From: Butyrivibrio proteoclasticus
Lineage (GTDB): Bacteria > Bacillota > Clostridia > Lachnospirales > Lachnospiraceae
Direction of reading: 5' to 3'
Assembly (NCBI RefSeq): GCF_900115735.1
Contig: NZ_FOXO01000002.1
Coordinates: forward strand, 1-64,000
DNA: 64,000 nt
Shown: one piece after another, positions 25,127 through 34,037 of the stretch
Numbering within the stretch: the stretch's first letter is position 1
Layout of the letters: every line of letters begins with the position of its first letter
Translations under genes and position numbers: made by a program
The notes under the pieces: model-generated
What the model saw: only the letters and a program-made list of their open reading frames with translations
Told to the model about the DNA's origin: nothing
Database searches by the model: none

Positions 25127-26356
25127 ATGGAAATAATTAGTAATAGAAAGCCTTGTGAAGATGCTTTCTTTATGCCGGCAGAGTACGATGCCCATGAAGG
25201 AACGCTTATGATATATCCGGTTCGCCCGGGAAGTTGGGGTAAGGATAGAAAAGGCGCTTTAAACAGTTTTAAAAAGATATTTATAGAGATTATTAAAAGG
25301 GAAAGCTTATTTCTTCTGGTAGATGAGGAGCATTTCAAAGAAGCAGAGAACCTCATTTATGGAGCGATAAATGAGTACTGCGATGAGCTTAAGGTCTCAG
25401 GAAAATATAATGAAGTCTTTGAAAAATATATTGGTGCTTATGGTGACGATGAGCTGATCCTTGAGGATATTCTTGAAGAGAGATGCTTTATTTTGAAAAT
25501 TGACTCAGATGATTCCTGGGCAAGAGATGTAGGTCCTACTTTTATTGTTAATAAAAGTAAGGATTTACGCGGAATTAATTGGAAGTTTAATGCCTGGGGC
25601 GGTGAATTTGATGGCCTTTACGCTTCATGGGATAAGGATGATGCTGTAGCTGTGGCTTTTTGCAAGGCCCTAGATGTGGACATGTATGATGCAGCACCTT
25701 TTGTTTTAGAAGGTGGTTCAATACATACTGACGGAGAAGGCACTTTGATGGTTACAGAGAGTTGTCTTTTAAGTCAGGGAAGAAATCCTTCCATGAGCAG
25801 GGAACAGATTGAAAACACCTTAAAAGAGTACCTTGGCGTTTCAAAAGTTCTTTGGCTTCCAAGAGGAATCTACAATGACGAGACTAATGAACATGTAGAT
25901 AATGTTTGCGCTTTTATTGCACCTTCAGAAGTAGTACTTGCATGGACTGACGATGAAAATGATCCTCAGTATGAGCTTTCTAAAGCTTGTCTTGATTATC
26001 TGGAAAAAGAAACGGATGCTAAGGGAAGAAAGATAAAGGTTCATAAGCTGCCTATCCCTAAGCATGCTGTATTGGTAACATCTTCAGACCTTCAAAACTA
26101 TGAGTTTGAAGAGGGCGAAGATATGAGAGATGAAGGGGAGCGTCTTGCGGCCAGCTATGTGAATTTTTACTTTATAAACGGAGCAGCTCTTGTTCCTCAG
26201 TTCGGTGATGATAATGATGAGAGCGATAAGAAAGCTTTGGAAATACTAAAAAAGATCTGCCCTGATAGGGAGATAATCGGTATTCCTGCCAGAGATATTC
26301 TTTTAGGCGGCGGAAATATTCATTGTATTACACAACAGGTTCCTGCCAGGAAATAA
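25127..26356 (+). CDS. aguA: Agmatine deiminase
   Basis: A 409-aa enzyme of the guanidino-modifying superfamily that converts agmatine to N-carbamoylputrescine plus ammonia. The catalytic Cys is in GGGNIHCITQQ near the C-terminus (around residue 400), the acid pair is in SWARDVGPTF and the His in EHVDNVCAF. It is longer than the usual 365-370 residues, mainly in an insertion around residues 85-115. The start chosen is the ATG after CAGGAA; an in-frame GTG 39 bp earlier overlaps nspC. It is followed directly by aguB. Confidence 0.9.
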   Translation: MEIISNRKPCEDAFFMPAEYDAHEGTLMIYPVRPGSWGKDRKGALNSFKKIFIEIIKRESLFLLVDEEHFKEAENLIYGAINEYCDELKVSGKYNEVFEKYIGAYGDDELILEDILEERCFILKIDSDDSWARDVGPTFIVNKSKDLRGINWKFNAWGGEFDGLYASWDKDDAVAVAFCKALDVDMYDAAPFVLEGGSIHTDGEGTLMVTESCLLSQGRNPSMSREQIENTLKEYLGVSKVLWLPRGIYNDETNEHVDNVCAFIAPSEVVLAWTDDENDPQYELSKACLDYLEKETDAKGRKIKVHKLPIPKHAVLVTSSDLQNYEFEEGEDMRDEGERLAASYVNFYFINGAALVPQFGDDNDESDKKALEILKKICPDREIIGIPARDILLGGGNIHCITQQVPARK

Positions 26357-26379
26357 GTAAAAAGGAATGCGGTAAAAAT

Positions 26380-27279
26380 ATGGTTAATAAGATAAAGGTT
26401 GCCTGTGTTCAGTTTGCCTGCGGTGCAGTTTCAGCAAGTGATGAGGAACAGGTAAAAAGAAACATAGAGAAAGCAGGGCAGCTTACAAGAGAAGCTGCAG
26501 CAAATGGCGCAAAGATAATTCTTTTGTCAGAGCTTTTTGAGAGAAAGTATTTCTGTCAGGAGAGGCGCTATGACTATTATGAGCTTGCAAAGCCTGTAAT
26601 GGAGAATCCTGCAGTTATTTACTTTAAGGAGCTTTGCAAAGAACTTAAGGTTGTTATGCCTATAAGCATTTTTGAAAAAGATGGCAATGTTTTTTATAAT
26701 TCGGTAGCAATGATAGATGCGGACGGAGAGGTTTTGGATGTGTACCGCAAAACTCATATACCCGATGACCATTACTATCAGGAAAAATTCTACTTCACTC
26801 CCGGAAATACAGGCTTTAAGGTGTTTGAGACTGTATATGGAAATGTTGGAGTTGGAATATGCTGGGATCAATGGTTCCCCGAAACAGCAAGATGCCTTGC
26901 GTTAAAAGGTGCTGATATTATACTTTATCCTACTGCCATTGGCTCAGAACCTATATTGGAAGTTGACAGTTCGGGGCATTGGATGAGAACAATGCAGGGG
27001 CATTCTGCAGCTAATATTATTCCTGTGGCGGCTGCCAACAGAATAGGAAGAGAGGATGTTGAACCGACAGAAGAAAATGGCGGACAAAAATCAAGTCTTA
27101 CTTTTTATGGATGCAGCTTTTTGACTGATGAAACAGGGGATATTGTTTCAAGGGCAGGTCGCGATACAGAAGAAATAATATATGCAGAGTATGATTTTGA
27201 AGAAAATAGAAAAATGAGAGCTTCCTGGGGACTTTTTAGAGACAGAAGACCCGAGTGTTATAAAACTATTACAGACTAA
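26380..27279 (+). CDS. aguB: N-carbamoylputrescine amidase
   Basis: A 299-aa nitrilase-superfamily amidase that hydrolyses N-carbamoylputrescine to putrescine, CO2 and ammonia. The Glu-Lys-Cys triad is visible: LLSELFE (around residue 50), YRKTHIPD (around 123) and GVGICWDQWFPE (around 160). The block PDDHYYQEKFYFTPG is typical of AguB. It follows aguA by 23 bp and completes the arginine-to-putrescine branch of the cluster. Start: the ATG of MVNKIKVACVQF, because the family begins with this beta strand. Confidence 0.93.
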   Translation: MVNKIKVACVQFACGAVSASDEEQVKRNIEKAGQLTREAAANGAKIILLSELFERKYFCQERRYDYYELAKPVMENPAVIYFKELCKELKVVMPISIFEKDGNVFYNSVAMIDADGEVLDVYRKTHIPDDHYYQEKFYFTPGNTGFKVFETVYGNVGVGICWDQWFPETARCLALKGADIILYPTAIGSEPILEVDSSGHWMRTMQGHSAANIIPVAAANRIGREDVEPTEENGGQKSSLTFYGCSFLTDETGDIVSRAGRDTEEIIYAEYDFEENRKMRASWGLFRDRRPECYKTITD

Positions 27280-27312
27280 TAAATAACTTGTTATGAATTG
27301 TTGGGGGAAATT

Positions 27313-28128
27313 ATGACAGTTGATGCTTACTTGAATCCGAATTTTACTATAACAAAGAAACTGATTTTTTTATTATTATCATTTGCAGGGATGCTTGTTT
27401 GCGGTCTTGGCATATTCATCTATTCAAAAATATATGCCCGGAAATATCCATCAGATAAAAGAGAAGAGTATCTCAGCATAGATTTTGAGATAAGACTTCA
27501 GAAATTTTTTGAGATGCTCATTGCAGGAACAGCCGTAATGTCTTTTTCCTGCGCGTATGTGATCATCAATCATGTATACGGTCTTGTTGCCTCAGGAAAG
27601 GCAACAAATCTTACGAGAATTGAGCGGTATCTTACAAGTACCTGGGCAGATGGTAAAGATTTTATCCTACTGTTTCTGATTCTTTTTTCATGTGTCATAA
27701 ATACAGTGCTTGATGGCTTTATTATAAGGCTAAAGATCCTGACAAGTGAAGAAAAAGCAACAATGCGTATGCTGGCGATGTTCTATGTTATTCTGATACT
27801 TATGTATTTAAACAACATAGGCGATGAAAGTGAATATGGTCCTGTAATGATGTATTATTTTGGTCTTATGATAGGACGTTTTGTTTACTTTGATGCTTCT
27901 TTCAAGGATTTTGTAACAAACATAAAAAACGTTATCATAAACCTTCCATACATGCTTATTGATATAGCGCTCACAGGACTTTTGTGCTATATAGGTTTTG
28001 TATCGGGGTACTTCCTTGAAAGGAACTACTATATTGTAGGCCTGTTTCATACACAGATATTTATTCTTGCCTGTACTTTTATTGTTTACCATGCAATGCG
28101 TCTGTTATACTTTAATAAAAAGCATTGA
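27313..28128 (+). CDS. Seven-helix membrane protein of unknown function
   Basis: A 271-aa integral membrane protein with seven predicted helices (for example LIFLLLSFAGMLVCGLGIF near residue 20 and IFILACTFIVYHAMRLLYF at the end). I do not recognise a family. The start is set by TTGGGGGAAATTATG. It lies 33 bp after aguB, on the same strand and before the cluster terminator, so it may be in the polyamine operon. A transport or signalling role would be a guess. Confidence 0.7.
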   Translation: MTVDAYLNPNFTITKKLIFLLLSFAGMLVCGLGIFIYSKIYARKYPSDKREEYLSIDFEIRLQKFFEMLIAGTAVMSFSCAYVIINHVYGLVASGKATNLTRIERYLTSTWADGKDFILLFLILFSCVINTVLDGFIIRLKILTSEEKATMRMLAMFYVILILMYLNNIGDESEYGPVMMYYFGLMIGRFVYFDASFKDFVTNIKNVIINLPYMLIDIALTGLLCYIGFVSGYFLERNYYIVGLFHTQIFILACTFIVYHAMRLLYFNKKH

Positions 28129-28137
28129 TATTGATAT

Positions 28138-28171
28138 AAAAAAGCCTCTTCCGCAATGGAAGGGGCTTTTG
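28138..28171. terminator. Bidirectional terminator
   Basis: An AAAAGCC-CTTCC stem with GGAAG-GGCTTTT between the convergent seven-helix protein and Hsp33 genes. Confidence 0.85.
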
Positions 28172-28187
28172 CTATAAAGAAAAGAGT

Positions 28188-29075
28188 TTATTTTGCTTTT
28201 TCTTTGATGGCCTTGAGGTCGTCTACTGAGAATGTGTAGGCTTTATTGCAGAAGTGGCAGCGAAGCTCAACATCCTTGCCATCGTCTATCATTTCCTGAA
28301 TTTCCTTTTTGCCGATGAGCATGAGAGCTCTTTCTACTCGGTCTTTGTCGCAGTTGCAATAAAAGTTAAGATCAACCTTGTCTGTAAATTCAATATCAAA
28401 GCCATCGAGAACAATTTTTAGGAGTTCTTCAGGTGTCTTGCCGGCTTTTAAGATATCTGTGACTGATGAAAACTTCTGAAGATTGAATTCAAGGTGAGTG
28501 ATAGTCTGTTCATCAGCAAAAGGAAGCAGCTGAATGATAAAACCACCTGCTGCTATAACTGAGAGACTTTCTCTTTCTACAAGAACACCAAGTCCAACAG
28601 AAGAAGGAGTCTGTTCGGACTTTGTAAAATAGTATGTGAGGTCTTCGGCAACTTCACCGGAATAGAGGGGAACCTGACCAACATAAGGCTCTTTGAGCCC
28701 CATATCTCTTATTACAGTAAGAGTTCCTTCGCCAATACCTCCGCCAACATTTAAGTGCCCGGATGCATTGGGCTCCATGATAACATATGGATTAACTGCG
28801 TATCCCTTTACATTACCGTGCCTGTCTGCTGTGGCAAGAACTCCTTTTAAAGGACCATCGCCGTCCATTTTTACGGTGATAAGGTCATCGTCGTTATCCA
28901 TCATTGTTCCCATCATAGCGGTACCTGTCATGAGTCTGCCAAGAGCAGCAGCTGCTATTGGGGAGAGATTATGCGCTTTCCTTGCATATTCTGCCAAATC
29001 TCTGGTAGTTGCTGCAAAAGCTCTTATCTGTGCATTTCCTGCTGTTGCACGTACCATGTAATCTTTATATGACAT
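28188..29075 (-). CDS. hslO: Redox-regulated chaperone Hsp33
   Basis: A 295-aa Hsp33. It is a cytoplasmic holdase that is switched on by oxidation of its zinc-bound Cys residues. The C-terminal zinc centre is complete: CNC (around residue 240) and CHFC (around 272). The N-terminal domain shows TRDLAEYARKAHNLSPIAAAALGR. I chose the second ATG (MSYKDYMVRAT) because GAGG lies 9 nt before it; the first in-frame ATG, 15 bp earlier, has no ribosome site. It is a single gene. Confidence 0.95.
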   Translation of the reverse strand: MSYKDYMVRATAGNAQIRAFAATTRDLAEYARKAHNLSPIAAAALGRLMTGTAMMGTMMDNDDDLITVKMDGDGPLKGVLATADRHGNVKGYAVNPYVIMEPNASGHLNVGGGIGEGTLTVIRDMGLKEPYVGQVPLYSGEVAEDLTYYFTKSEQTPSSVGLGVLVERESLSVIAAGGFIIQLLPFADEQTITHLEFNLQKFSSVTDILKAGKTPEELLKIVLDGFDIEFTDKVDLNFYCNCDKDRVERALMLIGKKEIQEMIDDGKDVELRCHFCNKAYTFSVDDLKAIKEKAK

Positions 29076-29270
29076 AAGTTTATACCTCATCTTTCAAGTA
29101 TTAAGCTTTTCCATGATAATTTATTTTACTGGATATGTAAACAGTAAAGCTTAATCAAAATTTAATAAAAATAATATCGATATTACAGGAATTATAATTC
29201 GGTTTGCAATATAATAATAAATAGTAGTCAGTATTTTATATATTAGTGTTCGATGAAGCAGGAGGGATAA

Positions 29271-30992
29271 ATGGAAGTCAAAGAAAGAAATGGTAAGCTT
29301 GTCTTAAAGCTCATTATTGCAGCAGTGCTGGCTATTATTTTTGTGGCAACTGTTTTGACTATTATAAGTGGTATTGAGATTAACAGAATATATAGTGATA
29401 TGGTTCAGGAAGAACTCAGGGTTGCTGCTGAACAGCTTAACAGTGAAATGAGCAATGTCTGGGATGGCGATTGGAGCCTACGTGATGGTAACCTGTATAA
29501 GGGCGATGAAAATATCATGGAAGAATATAATGAGATCGTGGAAGAAATGAAATCTCTTACCGGAATCGAATATTCTGTTTTCTATGGCAAGACAAGACAA
29601 ATCACAACCCTTCTTGATGGCAACGGGAATAAAGCTGTAGGTTATGATGTATCTGATGCTGTATATAATCAGGTTGTTGGGAATAAGTCAGAATATTATG
29701 CAAAGAGTATTCCGGCAGGGACCAATGAACATTATTATTTGTACTACCTTCCGCTCATGAATGATGACGGTACAGCCATCGGTATGGTATTTGCAGGAAG
29801 AGAGAGCGATTCAGTAGATGGCAAGGTCAGAGGTATCATTATCACGATGACCGTTATTTCAATCATTCTTGCTCTTGCTACTTCAGCAGTTGGTTATTTT
29901 GTAGCGAATACTGTATCGGTCAAGATGAAAGCAATTGCAGATGAACTTGGAAAGCTTTCAAGAGGTGAACTAAAGCTTAATATTGACGAGAAATCTTTAC
30001 AGAGAACTGATGAGATAGGTCTTTTGGCTGATGGGGCAAAGACACTTAGCGATAAGCTTGGTGATGTCATTACAAGAACCATGGACATGTCCAATGAGCT
30101 TAAAAAATCAGGCGCGGAGCTTGCAGATTCTGCTAATCAGGCGTCAACAGCTTCAGGTCAGGTGAGTCAGGCTGTGGACGATATTTCAAAGGGCGCTGTA
30201 AATCAGGCTGAGAGCGTTGAAACGGCCGCCGGAAACACCCAGGATATCGGCAGAGATATTGATGAAGTTTCAGAGAATGTTGAACAGCTCAATTCTTATT
30301 CAGAACAGATGAAGGCTTCCTGTGAGGCGGCAATGGAAGCTCTTACCAAGTTGATAGATCAAAGCAGAGAGGTTCAGGACTCTGTGAAGGATATTGGAGC
30401 AACTATAGATTCTACAAATGAATCGGCAAAAGAAATATCGAAGTTTTCAGAGGCTATCACTGAAATTGCCAGCCAGACAAATCTATTGTCGCTCAATGCT
30501 TCTATTGAAGCAGCAAGAGCTGGCGATGCCGGGAAAGGTTTTGCAGTAGTTGCAACTGAGATTGGAAAGCTTGCAGTGCAAAGTAGCAATAGTGCTGAAG
30601 AAATAAAGAAGATTGTTGAAAAACTTGTGGCTGATTCAGAGGCTTCCGTAGAAGTAATGCAGAGACTCAACAGCAGCTTTGAGCAACAATCTGAGCAACT
30701 TGATGATACAAAGTCGAACATGCAGAGCATGGCTGAAAATGTTGACAATGTGGCAGACAGTACAGGAAATATTGCAGGCTATGTTGATCAGCTTAATTCA
30801 GCTAAGGATAAGCTTGTTGCAATTATATCTGACCTTTCGGCTATTTCTCAGGAAAATGCTGCATCTACTGAAGAGACAAATGCCTCTATGCAGGAACTGA
30901 ATGCAACCTTCGCTATTATTACGGAATCAGCTGATAAGCTCCAGAAACTTGCAACAAATATGTCCGATGTAATTAGCTATTTTAAGCCATAA
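29271..30992 (+). CDS. Methyl-accepting chemotaxis protein
   Basis: A 573-aa transmembrane chemoreceptor. TM1 (about residues 13-35) and TM2 (about 186-210) flank an extracytoplasmic sensor of 150 residues, probably of the single-Cache type ([18 protein letters not shown]). A HAMP domain (about 211-265) leads into the signalling coiled coil, whose hairpin tip is [21 protein letters not shown] (CheA/CheW contact, split here only by listing). The ligand is unknown. No other chemotaxis gene is nearby. The leader holds a GAATTATAATTC palindrome (29189-29200) and a TATAAT (29210-29215). Ribosome site AGGAGGG. Confidence 0.93.
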   Translation: MEVKERNGKLVLKLIIAAVLAIIFVATVLTIISGIEINRIYSDMVQEELRVAAEQLNSEMSNVWDGDWSLRDGNLYKGDENIMEEYNEIVEEMKSLTGIEYSVFYGKTRQITTLLDGNGNKAVGYDVSDAVYNQVVGNKSEYYAKSIPAGTNEHYYLYYLPLMNDDGTAIGMVFAGRESDSVDGKVRGIIITMTVISIILALATSAVGYFVANTVSVKMKAIADELGKLSRGELKLNIDEKSLQRTDEIGLLADGAKTLSDKLGDVITRTMDMSNELKKSGAELADSANQASTASGQVSQAVDDISKGAVNQAESVETAAGNTQDIGRDIDEVSENVEQLNSYSEQMKASCEAAMEALTKLIDQSREVQDSVKDIGATIDSTNESAKEISKFSEAITEIASQTNLLSLNASIEAARAGDAGKGFAVVATEIGKLAVQSSNSAEEIKKIVEKLVADSEASVEVMQRLNSSFEQQSEQLDDTKSNMQSMAENVDNVADSTGNIAGYVDQLNSAKDKLVAIISDLSAISQENAASTEETNASMQELNATFAIITESADKLQKLATNMSDVISYFKP

Positions 30993-31008
30993 CAGGCCGC
31001 TTTTTCAA

Positions 31009-31037
31009 TTGACATATATTTAACGTGTGGCTATAAT
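31009..31037 (+). promoter_or_regulatory. rex promoter
   Basis: A consensus vegetative promoter: TTGACA (31009-31014), a 17-bp spacer and TATAAT (31032-31037). Confidence 0.88.
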
Positions 31038-31040
31038 AAA

Positions 31041-31058
31041 TTGTAGAATTATTAACAA
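31041..31058 (+). promoter_or_regulatory. Rex operator at its own promoter
   Basis: TTGTAGAATTATTAACAA resembles the Rex consensus TTGTTAA-N4-TTAACAA with two mismatches in the left half. It begins 3 bp after the -10, over the start of transcription. This suggests that Rex represses itself when NADH is low. Confidence 0.75.
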
Positions 31059-31096
31059 ACACACATATATATATATGTATTAGATAGGAGCAGCAT

Positions 31097-31735
31097 ATGG
31101 CAGAAAAAGAGATTTCTCAAGCGGTTATCGCTAGACTTCCGAGATATTTCAGATACTTGGGAGACCTTAAGGAGAAAGGCGTTGAGAGAATTTCTTCTCA
31201 AGATCTTTCAGGCATCATGAAGGTTACTGCTTCTCAGATAAGACAGGACTTTAATAATTTTGGCGGCTTTGGGCAACAAGGATATGGGTATAATGTGAGT
31301 TACCTCTATGAAGAAATAAGTAAGATTCTTGGTATCGATAAACAGCACAGCCTTGTGATTATTGGTGCAGGTCATCTGGGAAAAGCAATAGCAGGTTATA
31401 CCAATTTTACCAGAAGAGGCTTTGTGTTCAAGGGGGCATTCGATTGCAATCCTGCGCTTTATGGAACTAAGATACGTGACGTAGAAGTAAGACCTATAGA
31501 GGAAATGGAACAGTTTGTAAAGGATAACAAAATTGAGATAGCGGTTTTGACTATTCCTAAAGATCAGGCAGTTCCGATGGCTCATAAACTGGCACAGTGC
31601 GGAATCAAGGCTATATGGAATTTTGCCCATGTCGATCTTGAAGTTCCTGACAATATTCAGGTAGAAAATGTACATTTATCTGACAGTTTAATGAAATTGT
31701 CATATAATATAAATAGGTATGAAAATAATTTTTGA
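31097..31735 (+). CDS. rex: Redox-sensing transcriptional repressor Rex
   Basis: A 212-aa repressor that senses the NADH/NAD+ ratio. The winged-helix DNA-binding domain covers about residues 8-75 (ISSQDLSGIMKVTASQIRQDF, then the wing FGGFGQQGYGYNV), and a Rossmann domain follows with GAGHLGKAI (around 91-99). The C-terminal domain-swapped helix is present. In Clostridia Rex controls fermentation genes and binds TTGTTAA-type palindromes; one lies at its own promoter and another before the decarboxylase operon at 53.5 kb. Ribosome site AGGAG. Confidence 0.96.
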   Translation: MAEKEISQAVIARLPRYFRYLGDLKEKGVERISSQDLSGIMKVTASQIRQDFNNFGGFGQQGYGYNVSYLYEEISKILGIDKQHSLVIIGAGHLGKAIAGYTNFTRRGFVFKGAFDCNPALYGTKIRDVEVRPIEEMEQFVKDNKIEIAVLTIPKDQAVPMAHKLAQCGIKAIWNFAHVDLEVPDNIQVENVHLSDSLMKLSYNINRYENNF

Positions 31736-31748
31736 CGGTGAGAGACTG

Positions 31749-32411
31749 ATGGCAAAGAGTGATGAAGTGTATATGTCTGCTCTTGAAGGGAAAAGAGTTC
31801 CCATACTGACGCTGGATAATAAATGGCATCAGCTTTTTACGCAGACAGATATGACACCTGAAATAGAACAACTTGCAGATCAACTTAATGCGCTAGTTAG
31901 ACGTGATGGTCAAATCCGAAGTGAGACCAAAGATATCAAGAAGCTTAAGAAAAAGCTGCTTGGTGAAATTGTGCCGCTTAGAGATATGGCTAATATGACA
32001 GGTGATTCTTCGACCATTGAAAAAGAAATTCAGGATAGAACCAGGCTTATAAATGATTGCAATGAGAGACTGGACTCGCATCAGGGCGAGCTTCTTGATC
32101 TATCCAGACAGATTTATGATATTGATTATAAGTTGATGATTGAGACTATGAAGGTTTGCTATGAGAGACTTCATGAGAATACCGACTATATCAAGACCAT
32201 GGATGAGTGGATATCCAAGGTTAGGGTAGAGCTGAAGAAAAATGTTATACGTCTGCAGGAAACTGAGATGGAGAATTACAATCTATATACGTATATGCAT
32301 CAGATTTTTGGACCGGAGGTTATAGAGATTTTTGACATGAAGTATGATCCGGACAGAAGACATCCAATAAGACGACCTCTAGCAGGTGATGAGTCGGAAT
32401 ATGTTGAATAA
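31749..32411 (+). CDS. Coiled-coil protein of unknown function
   Basis: A 220-aa soluble protein that I do not recognise. Residues 40-180 are helical with heptad-like runs (KDIKKLKKKLLGEI, RLINDCNERLDSHQGELLDL), so a coiled coil is likely; the end is a short basic-acidic tail (DPDRRHPIRRP). No signal or membrane segment. The start chosen is the ATG of MAKSDEVYMSALEGK, with GGTGAG 6 nt upstream; an earlier in-frame ATG overlaps the rex stop. It follows rex by 13 bp and is probably cotranscribed. A terminator follows. Confidence 0.7.
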   Translation: MAKSDEVYMSALEGKRVPILTLDNKWHQLFTQTDMTPEIEQLADQLNALVRRDGQIRSETKDIKKLKKKLLGEIVPLRDMANMTGDSSTIEKEIQDRTRLINDCNERLDSHQGELLDLSRQIYDIDYKLMIETMKVCYERLHENTDYIKTMDEWISKVRVELKKNVIRLQETEMENYNLYTYMHQIFGPEVIEIFDMKYDPDRRHPIRRPLAGDESEYVE

Positions 32412-32416
32412 GAATC

Positions 32417-32443
32417 AGGCTGCCTAAGGGCAGCCTGTTTTGG
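32417..32443 (+). terminator. Terminator after the rex operon
   Basis: A perfect 8-bp stem AGGCTGCC/GGCAGCCT with loop TAAG, followed by GTTTTGG. The T-run is short. Confidence 0.65.
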
Positions 32444-32471
32444 TATATTTTATATGTTGGGGAGGGCGGAT

Positions 32472-34028
32472 ATGAAGTATGCAGTTACAAGTCAGGAAAT
32501 GAAAATCTATGACAGAAATACTTCTGAAGTGTTTGGTGTTTCCAGTGAAGTATTGATGGAAAGAGCATCGCTTAAGGTTGTAGAAAAAATAGATCTTTGG
32601 GCAAAGGAAAGAAAGTGCGAGCGCAGATATAGAGCACTTGTTTTTGCCGGGGTAGGAAATAATGGCGGTGACGGCGCTGTTATTGCAAGACTTCTCAAAC
32701 AAAAGGGCTACCTTGTTACTTTGGTGGTCATAGGGGATCCCACCAAAATGAGCGACCTTCTGCTTAAGCAACTTAAGACCTGTGAAAAATATGGAATTAT
32801 AACTGACACATTTTCCAATGTGACGGGCAACCTTTACTCTTTGGAATGGGATATCATTATAGATGCATTATTTGGCATCGGATTATCCAGAAATATTACC
32901 GGTAGTTTTTTGAAGGCAATTGAATATATAAATTCATGTAAAGAAGAAAAAAAGAGCGATCTGCTTGTTATATCAGTTGATATACCTTCCGGTGTAAATG
33001 CTGATAATGGCAAGGTTATGGGTACTGCAGTAAGAGCAGATATTACAGTTACTTTTAATCAGATCAAACTTGGTGAAATCCTTTATCCGGGATGTGAGTA
33101 TTGCGGTAATCTTTATGTCGAAGATGTTGGTATAACAGATGACAGCTTTTTAGGAAGAGAGCCGTCAGCGTTTTATTTTGATGAAAAGATAGCAGGCCTT
33201 CTCCCTAAAAGACGCAAGGATTCCAATAAGGGAACTAATGGGAAAGTGCTTATTGTTGCCGGCTCAAAGAATGTCAGCGGAGCATGCATACTGGCTGCAA
33301 GTGCGTGCATCCGTTCGGGGGCAGGAATGGTCAAGGTCATGACAGCTATCGAGAATGCTGAAATCGTTAAGTCACTGCTTCCTGAAGCGCTTATTGACGT
33401 ATATGAAGATTTTGAGCCTGTGGCTGATAAACTCATGAAAGATATTGAATGGGCTGATACTGTGGTCATTGGACCCGGAATAGGGATTGATATAAAGGGC
33501 GACGAGCTTCTAAACATTGTTCTGAATAATTGTGATAAGCACCTTGTAATGGACGCGGATGCTCTTAATCTTGTGGCCATGAACAGTGAGTACAGAAGGC
33601 TTTTGGCTCATTATTCGGTTGGTGGAAGGAAACTTGTTTTAACGCCCCATTTGGCAGAATTTTCAAGGCTCTTTGGGAAGTCTGTCAGTGAATGCAAGGA
33701 TAATATACTTTTTTATCCAAAAGAACTTGCAAAAGAACTTAGATGTACTGTCGTTTGCAAAGATGCCAGAACTATAGTAAGTGACAGTAACGAGAAAAAG
33801 ATATATATTAATGTGAGCGGTAATGATGGTATGGCGACTGCCGGATCGGGAGATGTATTATCCGGTATAATAGGAGCACTTTTGTGCCTTGAAAACACTA
33901 GCTTTGAAGCTGCGTGTCTTGGTACATATATCCATGGAGCCTGTGGTGATAATGCCGCTGCCAAGCATGGTAAATATGCTATGGTCGCATCTGATATTGC
34001 GGCCGAACTTGAAGATATATTGAGGTGA
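32472..34028 (+). CDS. nnr: Bifunctional NAD(P)H-hydrate repair enzyme
   Basis: A 518-aa fusion. The N-terminal half (about residues 1-215, with AGVGNNGGDGAVIARLL around 62) is the NAD(P)HX epimerase, and the C-terminal half (about 225-518, with NGKVLIVAGS and AGSGDVLSGIIGALL) the ADP/ATP-dependent dehydratase. Together they restore hydrated NADH and NADPH. The fused form is the normal Firmicute and E. coli YjeF arrangement. The start chosen is the ATG after GGGAGGGCGG. The alanine racemase gene follows by 9 bp, a common pairing. Confidence 0.94.
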   Translation: MKYAVTSQEMKIYDRNTSEVFGVSSEVLMERASLKVVEKIDLWAKERKCERRYRALVFAGVGNNGGDGAVIARLLKQKGYLVTLVVIGDPTKMSDLLLKQLKTCEKYGIITDTFSNVTGNLYSLEWDIIIDALFGIGLSRNITGSFLKAIEYINSCKEEKKSDLLVISVDIPSGVNADNGKVMGTAVRADITVTFNQIKLGEILYPGCEYCGNLYVEDVGITDDSFLGREPSAFYFDEKIAGLLPKRRKDSNKGTNGKVLIVAGSKNVSGACILAASACIRSGAGMVKVMTAIENAEIVKSLLPEALIDVYEDFEPVADKLMKDIEWADTVVIGPGIGIDIKGDELLNIVLNNCDKHLVMDADALNLVAMNSEYRRLLAHYSVGGRKLVLTPHLAEFSRLFGKSVSECKDNILFYPKELAKELRCTVVCKDARTIVSDSNEKKIYINVSGNDGMATAGSGDVLSGIIGALLCLENTSFEAACLGTYIHGACGDNAAAKHGKYAMVASDIAAELEDILR

Positions 34029-34037
34029 AGTTTAGAA

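Noticed and set aside
29161-29215. SigD-type promoter before the chemoreceptor gene
   Set aside because: ATCGATAT partly fits the SigD -10 (GCCGATAT), but no TAAA is found at the right distance. Too weak to list.
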